Shown here in pieces: positions 13,974 to 23,667 of a stretch of 64,000 nucleotides of DNA; positions within the stretch are counted from its first letter, which is position 1, and each line of letters starts with the position of its first letter. Below the pieces are notes generated by a model. The model saw only the letters and a list, made by a program, of their open reading frames with translations, made no database searches and was not told the origin of the DNA. The DNA comes from Leptolinea sp. UBA4782 (GTDB taxonomy: Bacteria > Chloroflexota > Anaerolineae > Anaerolineales > Anaerolineaceae): the NCBI GenBank assembly GCA_002403095.1, contig DHHC01000011.1, positions 1 to 64,000 of the forward strand, in the 5' to 3' direction. The translations under genes were made by a program, and so were the position numbers.

Positions 13974-14999
13974 GTGACAGATTTATTTGATGAACTGAAG
14001 GTTTTACGCTCCCAGTACCAGGACTTCCTGCTGGCGCTTCCAAACGTGGTTGGTGTTGGTATCGGTCACAAGAAAACCGGTGGAAATAAGCTGGAAGGCT
14101 TGAGCCTGGTCACTCTGGTGCGCGCAAAGGTGCCGGTTGATTCCCTTCCTAAAGGGGCTACCATCCCACCCGTACTGGACGGTGTTCAAACGGATGTGGT
14201 CGAAGTCGGCCAATTGCGGGCTATGACCAGCCGCCTGGAACGCTGGCGGCCGGCAGTTGGTGGAATCAGCACCGGTCATTTCCAGGTTACCGCCGGTACC
14301 CTTGGCTGCCTGGTGTACGACCTGGTCAGTGACGAACCGTTGATCCTTTCGAATAACCATGTCCTTGCTAATAGCAACGCCTGCAGTGTTTATGATCCTG
14401 TCCTGCAGCAAGGCAGAATTGACGGGGGAATTGTGGGCGAGGACACCCTGGCCAACCTGGCACGTTTCATCCCGATCCGGTTCCAGGGTGAAGCAAGCGC
14501 AATAAAGCTTCCAGAGTTTCTCATCCGCCTTGGGCTGCTGCTTGCCAGTTGGTTCAAAAATGAGAAACTGAAGCAGTTTTTTGAAGATCTCTTGCCCAGG
14601 ATCAACTATATGGATGCTGCAGTGGCTAAACCGCTTAATCCGCAAATGGTAGTTCCAGAAGTTTTAGGGATCGGGATACCCTCAGGAACTGCGGATGCCA
14701 TCCTGGATATGCAAGTGCGCAAGTCAGGCCGTACAACCGGAGTGACAGAAGGGACCATTGAAGTCCTCAATGCAACTGTGAACATCAGCTATGGTGACAA
14801 CCAGTCTGCCCGATTTGAGGATCAGATCATCACCAGTTCCATGTGCATGGGGGGCGATTCCGGGTCGGTGCTCTTTTCTGCCGGAACAAGCCAGGTTATA
14901 GGGCTGTTGTTTGGCGGTTCCAGCCTGGTAACGATTTACAGCCCGATCGAACCCATCCTGTCTGCTTTGAAAGTTTCGCTCATTCCCCCAGCGGTTTGA
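13974..14999 (+). CDS. Nal1-like trypsin-fold serine peptidase
   Basis: The 341-residue protein has a plausible chymotrypsin-type triad: His129 in LSNNHVLAN, Asp214 in MDAAVAKP and Ser296 in CMGGDSGSVLF. An N-terminal domain of about 95 residues (LPNVVGVGIGHKKT...) precedes the peptidase, as in bacterial relatives of the plant Nal1 protein. There is no signal peptide, so it probably works in the cytoplasm unless released otherwise. The start is a GTG with GAGGAAA upstream. Substrate unknown. The annotation rests on motif spacing and the familiar N-terminal segment. Confidence 0.72.
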   Translation: MTDLFDELKVLRSQYQDFLLALPNVVGVGIGHKKTGGNKLEGLSLVTLVRAKVPVDSLPKGATIPPVLDGVQTDVVEVGQLRAMTSRLERWRPAVGGISTGHFQVTAGTLGCLVYDLVSDEPLILSNNHVLANSNACSVYDPVLQQGRIDGGIVGEDTLANLARFIPIRFQGEASAIKLPEFLIRLGLLLASWFKNEKLKQFFEDLLPRINYMDAAVAKPLNPQMVVPEVLGIGIPSGTADAILDMQVRKSGRTTGVTEGTIEVLNATVNISYGDNQSARFEDQIITSSMCMGGDSGSVLFSAGTSQVIGLLFGGSSLVTIYSPIEPILSALKVSLIPPAV

Positions 15000-15024
15000 C
15001 ATCCAGCCCAATACCATCTACACT
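14996..15024 (+). promoter_or_regulatory. Promoter of the YifB/ComM gene, probably leaderless
   Basis: Perfect TTGACA (14996-15001, overlapping the peptidase stop), 17-base spacer, TACACT (15019-15024), then only six bases to the ATG at 15031. No ribosome site fits between, so the mRNA probably begins at or next to the start codon. Confidence 0.7.
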
Positions 15025-15030
15025 AAACCC

Positions 15031-16557
15031 ATGCTTGCACGCGTCTTTTCCTGCGCCGTTATTGGTCTGGACGGCGTCATTGTGGAAGTAGAAGTGGACA
15101 CCGGCCAGGGTCTGCCCGGCATGACCATTGTCGGCCTGCCGGACACGGCCGTACAGGAGAGCCGGGAGCGCGTCCAGGCAGCCATCAAGAACACCGGCCT
15201 GGATTTCCCCCGTAAACGCGTGGTAGTCAACCTGGCTCCTGCATCTGTCCGCAAAGAGGGACCAGCCTACGACCTGCCCATCGCCATCGGTGTTCTCGCC
15301 ATGATGGGCATTCTTCCCCTTCCTCCGCTCGAAAAAGTGCTCATCGTGGGGGAGCTTTCACTCGACGGCACCGTCAGGCATACTCGCGGTATCCTGCCCA
15401 TGGCAGCACTGGCACGCGAGAATCATTTTGAGCAGATCATAGTCCCTGCATCCGACGCGGATGAGGCAGCCCTGATTCCTGAGATCGAAGTGATCCCGGT
15501 CCAGAACCTGACCGACCTGTACCGCCATCTGATCCGTCAGCAGGTCATCACACCGCACACGATCAGCACACCTGAATCCCCTGAACCATTCATCCAGACT
15601 GATTTCCAGGAAATAAAAGGCCAGGAGCATGTTAAACGCGCCCTTGAAGTTGCAGCGGCCGGGGGACACAATATGTTGATGATGGGCTCTCCCGGATCCG
15701 GAAAAACCCTGCTGGCACGCGCCATGCCTGCCATTCTGCCTTCATTGAGCATTGAAGAAGCGTTAGATGTTACCCGGGTGTATTCGGTGGCGGATATGCT
15801 GCCGGATGACACCCCGCTCATCCGCTGGAGGCCATTCCGTGCCCCGCATCACACCATCAGCCATGCCGGGCTGGTGGGTGGCGGCAACTGGCCGCATCCC
15901 GGCGAGGTCTCACTGGCGCACCGTGGTGTGCTTTTCCTGGATGAACTGCCCGAATTCGGACCGCGCGTGCTTGAAGTGCTGCGCCAGCCAATCGAGGATA
16001 AAGTGGTCACCATCTCCCGCGCCCAGGGCACATTAAGTTTTCCAGCCAACTTCATGCTGGTGGCTGCCATGAACCCCTGCCCGTGCGGTTTCTATGGCGA
16101 TCCCACCCGGCCTTGCACCTGTGCCATCGGTACCATCCAGAAATACCAGAAACGCATCTCCGGCCCCTTGCTCGACCGGATCGACATTCACATCCAGGTG
16201 CCCAGGGTGGAGTATGAAAAACTTTCGGATAAACGCACCGGGGAACCCTCAGCCGTGATCCGCGAAAGGGTTGAAGCAGCCCGGCATGTCCAGCGCGAGC
16301 GCTTTTCGCAGGATGGAAGCAGCGGCATCCTGTGTAATGCCGACATGCGCCCGGCTGAAATCCGCAAATTCTGCAGCCTGGATGAGCCCGGCAAAGCATT
16401 GATGAAATCTGCTATGAGCCAGATGAACCTGACTGCCCGGGCTTACCACCGCATCTTGAAGCTTGCCCGCACCATTGCCGACCTGGCACATGCCGAGCAA
16501 ATCTCCGTCACCCACCTGGCGGAAGCCCTGCAATACCGCGCCAGGATGATGGAGTAG
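15031..16557 (+). CDS. comM: YifB/ComM family magnesium-chelatase-like AAA+ ATPase
   Basis: The 508-residue protein has the N-terminal ChlI-like domain (LARVFSCAVIGLDG, then GMTIVGLPDTAVQESRERV), an AAA+ core with Walker A GSPGSGKT (about 217-224), Walker B LFLDELPEF, and a cysteine cluster (NPCPCGFYGDP...CTC) that may hold zinc. The C-terminal Mg-chelatase domain ends the protein. ComM is a hexameric helicase that promotes branch migration during natural transformation. Competence function in this organism is inferred only from the family. Confidence 0.92.
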   Translation: MLARVFSCAVIGLDGVIVEVEVDTGQGLPGMTIVGLPDTAVQESRERVQAAIKNTGLDFPRKRVVVNLAPASVRKEGPAYDLPIAIGVLAMMGILPLPPLEKVLIVGELSLDGTVRHTRGILPMAALARENHFEQIIVPASDADEAALIPEIEVIPVQNLTDLYRHLIRQQVITPHTISTPESPEPFIQTDFQEIKGQEHVKRALEVAAAGGHNMLMMGSPGSGKTLLARAMPAILPSLSIEEALDVTRVYSVADMLPDDTPLIRWRPFRAPHHTISHAGLVGGGNWPHPGEVSLAHRGVLFLDELPEFGPRVLEVLRQPIEDKVVTISRAQGTLSFPANFMLVAAMNPCPCGFYGDPTRPCTCAIGTIQKYQKRISGPLLDRIDIHIQVPRVEYEKLSDKRTGEPSAVIRERVEAARHVQRERFSQDGSSGILCNADMRPAEIRKFCSLDEPGKALMKSAMSQMNLTARAYHRILKLARTIADLAHAEQISVTHLAEALQYRARMME

Positions 16558-16566
16558 CAAGCAGCC

Positions 16567-18501
16567 TTATCCCACCTGGTAAGGCACCTCGGTAATCACA
16601 ATATTCCTCCTGTTGAGGAGCGCCTTGCGAAGGGTATCTGCTGTTCTGGCATGCAGTAAATTGGCGATCTGGTGCTTGGGGACAAACTGGGGCACCACGA
16701 TGGTGATCAATTCATTCGGCAGGCTGATCTCATCCAGGCAGTCAATATAACTTAGCAGCGGCTCAATGAACAACCGGTAAGGTGAATGCAAAATCACCAG
16801 CCGCACCCCATTCCCCCACACACTCCATTTTTCCTTTAATTTTGCCACTTCCAGGTCGTCAATTGCTATATGAACAGCGGTCACATCTGGAGAAATGGTG
16901 GCAGCAAAGCTAAGCGCTTCGAGTGTACCGCGATGGACACCGGCAATCGGCATGATAACCCGGTTGCGGGTTATGCGCTTGTTATCATTGTAGCTTTCAA
17001 GGGTAAGCTGCGTTGCCAGCCCGGCATAATGCCTGTGAATCATCACAAAAATGGTTACCAGAAGGGGTATCAGGATAATGACAATGTATGCGCCTTCTTT
17101 AAACTTTGTAATTGTAAAGACTATCATCACAATAAATGTGCAAACAGCGCCGATCCCGTTGACAATCATTTTGACCTGCCAGCTTTTCTCATGCAGCAGG
17201 ATGGATCCCAATTCTTTTACCTCTTCACCTGGCTTTAAATGACCGGATTTCCACCAGCGGTGCGCCATTCCTGCCTGCGAAAGGGTAAATGACAGAAATA
17301 CACCGATTGCATAAAGCGGGATCAGTGTGGACACACTGGCTTTGAAGTAGATTACCAGGAGGGAGGAGATCAGTGCCAGGGCAACAATGCCATACGAATA
17401 GACCAGACGGCTGCCCCGGTAGGCAAACTGGCGCGGCAGAAACCCATCAATTGCATGCAGCGCACCCAGCCTGGGGAAATCGGCAAAGGCAGTATTGGCG
17501 GCCATCATCAAAATCACTGTGGTGGATGACAATACCAGGATGTACAACAGACCACGCTGTACCAGGACTGTGCGTGCGATCTGGGAAATGATGGTTTCAC
17601 CTTCCGAAGGCACCGCACCTATCTTCGTGGCAAGAAAGGTGATCGCCAGTAAAAGGGTTCCCAGAATGAATGCCATCCAAATTAGTGTAATTCCCGCATT
17701 CTTGCTGCGCGGTTCCTTAAAAGCTGTAATCCCGTTGGAGATTGCTTCTACGCCAGTTACTGAAGAGGTGCCATTAGAGAACGCCCGCAGCAGCAGAAAG
17801 AGGGTTACTGATTGGGTCGAGAGGACCTCGGCAGAAGGAGGGTCAGCCAACACCCCTAATGTTCCCGTGAAATACCGCACAAATCCGGTTACCACCGTCA
17901 AGGTGATCATTACCAGGAAAAAGTATGTGGGAATTGCAAACGTAATCCCTGAATCTTTTACACCGCGTAAGTTGATCACCATGACAAATAAGATCATCGC
18001 AACCGCGATTTCGATCCTGAAACGGTCCAAATTTGGAAAAGCGGAGATGATCTGCGCAACTCCTGAAGAGATCGAAACGGACACCGTCAACACATAATCA
18101 GTCAGCAGGGCTGCCCCGGCTACCTGCGCAGGGAGAATCCCCAGGTTATCACGGGCAACAATATACGCGCCTCCCCCGCCAGGGTAGGCATGGATGGTCT
18201 GCTCATAAGAAAAGGTCAGGATTGCCAGCAGGACAACTATTCCCACCGCAACCGGTAATGCAAATTTCAATCCGCTGATGCCCGCAGCAAAAAGAGTTAT
18301 CAGGATTTCCTGCGGTCCATAGGCTACCGAAGACAGCGCATCCGATGAAAAAACAGCCAGCCCAATCAGCTTGCCAATCGTCTGGTGGGGTGCATCTGCA
18401 GTCGATAAAGGTCGTCCGGTCAACCACGATTGCCAGTTTGTCTTGGGCATGTGGGTGGTGGTTTGTTCAAAAATGTTGTTGTACACAGGTGTATCTGTCA
18501 T
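16567..18501 (-). CDS. kimA: KimA-type APC-superfamily potassium transporter
   Basis: The 644-residue protein resembles Bacillus KimA (YdaO) along its length: IGKLIGLAVFSSDALSSVAYG (about 42-62), HAYPGGGGAYIVARDNLG, DYVLTVSVSISSG, TGVEAISNGITAFK and LIPLYAIGVFLSFTLSQAGM. About 12 transmembrane helices are followed by a cytoplasmic domain (from about residue 480) ending in the VVPQFVPKH and EVPYQVG strands. KimA imports K+ with protons at high affinity and is inhibited by c-di-AMP in Bacillus. Start at 18501 has GGAG seven bases upstream. A KdpDE-like pair lies directly upstream on the same strand. Confidence 0.82.
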   Translation of the reverse strand: MTDTPVYNNIFEQTTTHMPKTNWQSWLTGRPLSTADAPHQTIGKLIGLAVFSSDALSSVAYGPQEILITLFAAGISGLKFALPVAVGIVVLLAILTFSYEQTIHAYPGGGGAYIVARDNLGILPAQVAGAALLTDYVLTVSVSISSGVAQIISAFPNLDRFRIEIAVAMILFVMVINLRGVKDSGITFAIPTYFFLVMITLTVVTGFVRYFTGTLGVLADPPSAEVLSTQSVTLFLLLRAFSNGTSSVTGVEAISNGITAFKEPRSKNAGITLIWMAFILGTLLLAITFLATKIGAVPSEGETIISQIARTVLVQRGLLYILVLSSTTVILMMAANTAFADFPRLGALHAIDGFLPRQFAYRGSRLVYSYGIVALALISSLLVIYFKASVSTLIPLYAIGVFLSFTLSQAGMAHRWWKSGHLKPGEEVKELGSILLHEKSWQVKMIVNGIGAVCTFIVMIVFTITKFKEGAYIVIILIPLLVTIFVMIHRHYAGLATQLTLESYNDNKRITRNRVIMPIAGVHRGTLEALSFAATISPDVTAVHIAIDDLEVAKLKEKWSVWGNGVRLVILHSPYRLFIEPLLSYIDCLDEISLPNELITIVVPQFVPKHQIANLLHARTADTLRKALLNRRNIVITEVPYQVG

Positions 18502-18618
18502 TATAAAACTCCAATTATTCCCATCCAGGTTGTAAAGGATGGAAGTAAAAGGAAGTTTACCCAAACAGAGTTAAGACATCACAAAAAACTGGGGAAAAAA
18601 GTAAAGAAAAGATAAAAA

Positions 18619-19314
18619 TTATTCACCGGTAATGAACCGGTAGCCGATCCCGGGTTCTGTGCAAATAACGGCAGGCTGGTCAGGGTCTGTCTCTAATTTT
18701 TTGCGCAGGTTGCCTATGAAAACACGCAAATACTCAATGTGATCCGCATCTGCATCCCCCCATACATGGATCAAGATCGAACGGTGGGTCAACACTTTAT
18801 CAGCATTACTGGCCAGGTACGCCAGCAGCTTGAACTCGGTAGCGGTAAGGTGGATTGCTTCCCCATTCTGGGTAACAGAATAATTAACCAGGTCAATGCT
18901 CAACCCGCCAACTCGCACGATGCTGGATAAATTACCGATCGTTTGCTGTGAGTGGCGCAGTGCAACTCGGATGCGTGCCAGCAGTTCTTCTATTCCAAAA
19001 GGTTTGGTCAGGTAATCATCTGCACCTTTATCTAGCGCTGCTACCTTATCTACTTCGCCGTCTCTAACGGAGAGGATAATAATGGGCACCTTTGACCAGG
19101 ACCGGATCTCTTCGCAGACTTTTATTCCATCCATATCCGGCAGGGTCAGGTCCAGAATGATCACCTGGGGCAGTGTAGCCGCAGCCAGAGCGATCCCCTC
19201 CTCGCCAGTGCTGGCCATTTCAACCTGGAAGTGGCGGGCGGTTAAGATAGTTTTCAGCGCCCGTAAAATTTGAGGTTCATCGTCAATGATCAGGATTAAT
19301 GGGTCTTTATTCAT
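18619..19314 (-). CDS. KdpE-like OmpR-family response regulator
   Basis: The 231-residue regulator has a receiver domain with the acidic pair DDE (11-13), phospho-acceptor Asp55 in LDLTLPDMDG and a conserved Lys in LTKPFG. A winged-helix DNA-binding domain follows (LTATEFKLLAYL, then EYLRVFIGNLRKKLE, as in KdpE). Start at 19314 overlaps the kinase stop by eight bases (ATGAATAA); a longer frame would lie inside the kinase gene. KdpE activates K+ uptake genes; here the likely target is the downstream kimA, an inference from position. Confidence 0.85.
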   Translation of the reverse strand: MNKDPLILIIDDEPQILRALKTILTARHFQVEMASTGEEGIALAAATLPQVIILDLTLPDMDGIKVCEEIRSWSKVPIIILSVRDGEVDKVAALDKGADDYLTKPFGIEELLARIRVALRHSQQTIGNLSSIVRVGGLSIDLVNYSVTQNGEAIHLTATEFKLLAYLASNADKVLTHRSILIHVWGDADADHIEYLRVFIGNLRKKLETDPDQPAVICTEPGIGYRFITGE

Positions 19315-20776
19315 CTTCTCCCTCCACAGGGATGTGGGGAGATTCGCCTGCAGGCCTGGCGGGTAGTGTAAAGTGAAATGCAAAACCCTTTTGCAGGTTC
19401 TCAGCCCAGATCTTCCCTCCATGTGAACTGACGATACCCTTGCAGATGGATAACCCCAAGCCTGTTCCCATCACCCGGTCATTTTTGTGTAATTGGTGGA
19501 ACTTTTCAAAAATCCGGTCCAGATCTTCTTCAGGTACTCCAGGACCCTCATTTTCTACAATTGCATGCACATTTTCTTCTTCGGGATAAGCCAAAAGTGA
19601 AATTCGGGATCCAGGTGAAGCAAATTTAACACTGTTGCTCAAGAGGTTTGTATATACCTGGTCCATCAAAATGAAATCTGTATACACAAGGGGAAGGTCA
19701 GAAGAAATTCCCACCTCGACACGAAATGGTTCCAGGACTTTTTGCATGTGCTGAAGCGACACATTTGCGATTTCCAAAAGTGAATTCCACTTCTTATGAA
19801 GAGTGAGTGCTCCAGCTTCAATGCGCGACATGTCCAGCAAATTACCTACCAGGAAATTCAGGTGATCCGTTTCTTCTTCAATAGAGGATAACAGGTCCTG
19901 GCGAGCTTCAGAATCCCACTCAACCAACCCACTGCGTAAACTCGAAACAGATGCCTTGATCACTGCCAGCGGACTGCGCAATTCGTGCGATACTGAAGCC
20001 AGCAAGGTGCTTTTAGCCTGATCGGTCTCCTCCAGAATATGGGCATGGGTCTCCACCGCCATCAGCCTGGACCGTTCGAGAGCCTGGGCACCCTGGGCGG
20101 CGTACATACTTAACAACCTGTCTTCATCTCCAGATAGCACCGGGTGATCAGACCATACCTTGAGGATACCCTCATCACTTCGGGAAGAAAGCATAGGATA
20201 AGTGAATAAATATGAACTGCCTCCGTCTGTGGTATTCACCGACTTATTGATTACTACTGTAGGTATCGCTTTAGAAGAATTCAGGTTAACCTCAACCCGG
20301 CTGCATGGGATCGTCCTCAAAGTATGTTCTGCGACTGTTCCGGCGATACTGCCGGTATCAGCCTTGGCAGAAAGGGCAAGCAACAACTGGTAAAGGCTGG
20401 TTGCCTCCATCTCATGCTGTCGGGCAAGCTGTGTTCCTTTTCGTGCCTTATCGATCAACTGGCTGGTGAAAACCGAGATCAAGAGAAACACCAGCAGCGT
20501 GACAAAATCCTGTCCTTTATGGACCAGAAAGCTGTAATACGGAGGGATAAAGAAATAATTCAGGCAAAGGAACGATGTTACCGATGTGATTATTGCTGGG
20601 AGTAATCCAAGGAAATAAACCGAAAAAAGAACCGGGAGCAGAAAAATTAGAGCAACAATTTGAGAACCCAGGAATTCTCTGATCGGATACATCATCAATG
20701 TAATTATGGCAGTGAAGAAAATACCTGCCACAATTTGGAAACTAGTTCTTAGTGCAGAAGCCTGAAAATTTTTCAT
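19307..20776 (-). CDS. Shortened KdpD-like sensor histidine kinase
   Basis: The 489-residue kinase begins directly with the four-helix DUF4118 membrane domain of KdpD (about 15-105; FFIPPYYSF loop), continues with a GAF-like region (about 125-240) and a HisKA/HATPase core. The phospho-acceptor is His264 in SVSHELRSPLAV, with N-box LLSNSVKFAS and G-boxes EGPGVPEED and GTGLGLSI. The roughly 400-residue N-terminal KdpD and Usp domains of classical KdpD are absent. ATG at 20776 lacks a ribosome site; a TTG at 20788 is in frame. TACAAT at 20796-20801 may be its -10. Confidence 0.85.
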   Translation of the reverse strand: MKNFQASALRTSFQIVAGIFFTAIITLMMYPIREFLGSQIVALIFLLPVLFSVYFLGLLPAIITSVTSFLCLNYFFIPPYYSFLVHKGQDFVTLLVFLLISVFTSQLIDKARKGTQLARQHEMEATSLYQLLLALSAKADTGSIAGTVAEHTLRTIPCSRVEVNLNSSKAIPTVVINKSVNTTDGGSSYLFTYPMLSSRSDEGILKVWSDHPVLSGDEDRLLSMYAAQGAQALERSRLMAVETHAHILEETDQAKSTLLASVSHELRSPLAVIKASVSSLRSGLVEWDSEARQDLLSSIEEETDHLNFLVGNLLDMSRIEAGALTLHKKWNSLLEIANVSLQHMQKVLEPFRVEVGISSDLPLVYTDFILMDQVYTNLLSNSVKFASPGSRISLLAYPEEENVHAIVENEGPGVPEEDLDRIFEKFHQLHKNDRVMGTGLGLSICKGIVSSHGGKIWAENLQKGFAFHFTLPARPAGESPHIPVEGEDE

Positions 20777-20875
20777 TAAGTGTCTCAAAATTAATTGTAT
20801 CGTAATGTGAGGTTAATAAAACAGAATCCCTTCAAATTCTGGTAATAAAGGATCACTTTGAAATTTCTAATGAAT

Positions 20876-20890
20876 TGTTTACATGTAACA
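20876..20890. promoter_or_regulatory. Imperfect palindrome upstream of clpB
   Basis: TGTTTACATGTAACA is a near-perfect inverted repeat (one extra T) about 57 bases ahead of the clpB start. No CIRCE element (TTAGCACTC-N9-GAGTGCTAA) is present. It might bind a heat-shock or other regulator; the function is unsupported beyond symmetry. Confidence 0.3.
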
Positions 20891-20946
20891 GACCTGGTTT
20901 TGATATTCATTCGTTAAATTACCAATGCAGGAAACCGGAGGGAATA

Positions 20947-23511
20947 ATGAATCTTGAAAAATTTACCCAAAAAAGCCGTGAGGCAATCTACCAGGCACAG
21001 CAGGCTGCCCGCGATCATCACCACCAGACGATCGAGCCTATTCATCTCCTGCTGGCTTTGCTTCAGCAGAATGATGGTGTAGTACCAGCAATCGTTACCA
21101 AAATTACAGGCAGTGTGCTGGCGATTCGTGATGAGATCAACCAGGAATTAGGAAACCGCCCCCAGGTGCATGGAAGCAATGTAGAAACTGGCCTATCGAA
21201 TGCATTCGTTCAAGCCGTGGAAGCAGCGGAAAAGTATGCGAAAGGAATGCAGGATGAATTTGTTTCCACCGAGCACCTGCTATTGGGACTAAGTGATTCC
21301 ATCGAAGGCAAGCGCATGGCATCCTACGGGCTGACCAAGGACGCCATTCTGAATGCTCTTAAATCCATCCGCGGCAGCCAGAGGGTGACCAGCGAAAATC
21401 CCGAAAGCACGTACCAGGCGCTTGAGAAATATGGGCGTGACCTTACAGCGTACGCACGCCAGGGGAAGCTTGACCCTGTCATCGGTCGCGATGAGGAAAT
21501 CCGGCGGGTGGTGCAAATCCTCTCCCGCCGCACCAAGAATAACCCGGCCATTATCGGCGCTCCTGGGGTTGGAAAGACAGCTATTGCTGAAGGGCTCGCC
21601 CAGCGGATTGTCAACGGCGATGTGCCTGAAGGATTGAAAAAGAAACGCATCATCCAGCTTGACCTGGGATCAATGGTTGCCGGGGCAAAATATCGGGGCG
21701 AATTTGAAGAGCGCCTGAAAGCTGCCCTGCAGGAGATCACCGATTCACAGGGTGAGATCATCGTATTCCTTGATGAATTGCACACGGTTGTTGGCGCCGG
21801 GGCAGCAGAAGGGGCTATGGACGCCGGAAATATGCTCAAACCAATGCTTGCACGCGGAGAACTGCATTTAATTGGAGCGACGACACTCGATGAATATCGC
21901 GAACATATCGAGAAGGATCCTGCCCTGGAACGCAGGTTTCAACCGGTTTTTGTGGATGAACCTTCTATTGAAGATACCATCAGTATCTTGCGCGGATTGA
22001 AAGAACGTTACGAGGTCCATCACGGAGTGCGCATTACCGACCCGGCTGTCATCGCAGCAGCCACTCTTTCGCTGCGCTACATCCCCGACCGGCGTCTTCC
22101 AGATAAAGCCATCGATCTGATCGATGAATCGGCTGCCCGCCTTCGGACAGAGATCGACTCAAAGCCACAGCTTCTGGATTCTGTCGACCGTGAGATCTTG
22201 CAACTGGAAATCGAACGGGAAGCGCTCAAGAAAGAAACCGATAAGGCATCCAAAGAACGACTGGAAAAATTACAAGAAGAACTGGCAAATCTTAAAGAAC
22301 GCTCAACACACCTAACCACCCGCTGGCAGAACGAAAAAGAAGTAATTGCGGAATTACGTGAAACAAAGGGCAAGATTGAACAAACCCACCTTGAGATTGA
22401 AAAGGCAGAACGGGTAGCTGACCTTGAAAAAGTTGCCCGCCTGCGCTACGGTACCCTGCGCGAACTGGAAGCCAAACTGATAGAAACGGAAAATCAGCTA
22501 AAAGCTATCCAATCTGCAGGTGCGTTACTAAAAGAAGAAGTAGATGCCGAAGAAATCGCTGAGGTTGTAGCCAGTTGGACAGGAATACCGGTCTCACGCC
22601 TGATGGAAGGTGAAACGCAAAAACTGCTGCACATGGAAGAACGGCTGCACAAGCGTGTTGTCGGGCAGGAAGATGCTATCAGGGTTGTATCGAATGCTGT
22701 CAGGCGGGCTCGCGCTGGATTGCAGGATCCGAACCGTCCAATTGGATCGTTCATTTTCATTGGACCTACCGGTGTTGGTAAGACTGAACTGGCCCGCGCC
22801 TTGGCAGAGTTCCTTTTCGACGATGAACATGCCATGATCCGTATTGACATGAGCGAATATCAAGAAAAACATACCGTCAGCCGTCTGATTGGCGCACCTC
22901 CTGGTTATGTAGGATATGACGAAGGTGGTCAACTGACCGAGGCGGTCCGGCGCAGGCCATACAGCGTGGTATTGCTGGACGAGATTGAGAAAGCGCATTC
23001 CGAAGTATTCAATGTCTTGTTGCAGCTGCTCGATGACGGTCGCCTGACCGACGGTCAGGGCAGGACGGTCAACTTCACCAATACAGTAGTCATTATGACC
23101 TCAAACCTGGGTAACCAGCTGTGGGATAACGGTGTTACAGTCACTCGGGAGGAGATCACCCGGGTTTTTCAGGCGCATTTCCGGCCTGAGTTCCTTAACC
23201 GCATCGATGAATTGGTCGTTTTTCACCCGCTGGATAGAGAGGATATCCGCAAAATTGTGGACATTCAGCTTGAGAGGATCGAGAAACTCATCACTGAAAG
23301 GGGTTTCAAAGTAGAGGTCACATCGGAAGCTCGTGATTACCTGGCCGAAGCAGGTTACGACCCGTCTTTTGGCGCCCGGCCTTTGAAGCGGACCATCCAG
23401 CGCGACCTGCAGGATCCACTTGCCATGAAACTGCTGAGCTGCGAATATACAGAGGGAGATACCATCCTGGTGGATAAAGCCGGTGGCAGCTTGACCTTTA
23501 CCAAGAAGTAA
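20947..23511 (+). CDS. clpB: ClpB-type AAA+ disaggregase chaperone
   Basis: The 854-residue protein has an N-terminal Clp repeat domain (1-150), first AAA+ module with Walker A GAPGVGKT and LDELHTVVGAGAAEGAMDAGNML, a coiled-coil middle domain (about 400-520, rich in Glu/Lys/Leu) and a second AAA+ module with GPTGVGKT and DEIEKAHSEVFNVLLQLLDDGRLTDG. The middle domain and lack of a ClpP-binding IGF loop favour ClpB over ClpC/ClpA. It rescues aggregated proteins with DnaK. The start at 20947 has GGAGGG upstream; the frame runs further 5' without family similarity. Confidence 0.93.
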   Translation: MNLEKFTQKSREAIYQAQQAARDHHHQTIEPIHLLLALLQQNDGVVPAIVTKITGSVLAIRDEINQELGNRPQVHGSNVETGLSNAFVQAVEAAEKYAKGMQDEFVSTEHLLLGLSDSIEGKRMASYGLTKDAILNALKSIRGSQRVTSENPESTYQALEKYGRDLTAYARQGKLDPVIGRDEEIRRVVQILSRRTKNNPAIIGAPGVGKTAIAEGLAQRIVNGDVPEGLKKKRIIQLDLGSMVAGAKYRGEFEERLKAALQEITDSQGEIIVFLDELHTVVGAGAAEGAMDAGNMLKPMLARGELHLIGATTLDEYREHIEKDPALERRFQPVFVDEPSIEDTISILRGLKERYEVHHGVRITDPAVIAAATLSLRYIPDRRLPDKAIDLIDESAARLRTEIDSKPQLLDSVDREILQLEIEREALKKETDKASKERLEKLQEELANLKERSTHLTTRWQNEKEVIAELRETKGKIEQTHLEIEKAERVADLEKVARLRYGTLRELEAKLIETENQLKAIQSAGALLKEEVDAEEIAEVVASWTGIPVSRLMEGETQKLLHMEERLHKRVVGQEDAIRVVSNAVRRARAGLQDPNRPIGSFIFIGPTGVGKTELARALAEFLFDDEHAMIRIDMSEYQEKHTVSRLIGAPPGYVGYDEGGQLTEAVRRRPYSVVLLDEIEKAHSEVFNVLLQLLDDGRLTDGQGRTVNFTNTVVIMTSNLGNQLWDNGVTVTREEITRVFQAHFRPEFLNRIDELVVFHPLDREDIRKIVDIQLERIEKLITERGFKVEVTSEARDYLAEAGYDPSFGARPLKRTIQRDLQDPLAMKLLSCEYTEGDTILVDKAGGSLTFTKK

Positions 23512-23537
23512 CCTGGGTTAAAAAATGCTAAGACAAT

Positions 23538-23584
23538 AGCCAGGGCAGACTCTCCTTGTTTTATGGAGGATGTCCTGGCTTTCG
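23538..23584 (+). terminator. Probable terminator after clpB
   Basis: AGCCAGG (23538-23544) pairs with CCTGGCT (23574-23580), with an inner TCTCC/GGAGGA stem, followed by TTCGTGT. Weak T-run, so efficiency is uncertain. Confidence 0.5.
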
Positions 23585-23667
23585 TGTCCTCTAGGCTATT
23601 TTCATGTTAAACTTGCAGCTGAAAAGGCACTGAAACAGCAGTTATTGACATCAGTATCGAGGAAGCC

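Noticed and set aside
18502..18618. c-di-AMP (ydaO) riboswitch ahead of kimA
   Set aside because: The gap is only about 117 bases and lacks the conserved ydaO core, so there is no room for or sign of the aptamer.
20777..20946. CIRCE element or sigma-32-type promoter ahead of clpB
   Set aside because: No TTAGCACTC/GAGTGCTAA pair and no convincing heat-shock promoter; only an imperfect palindrome is present.
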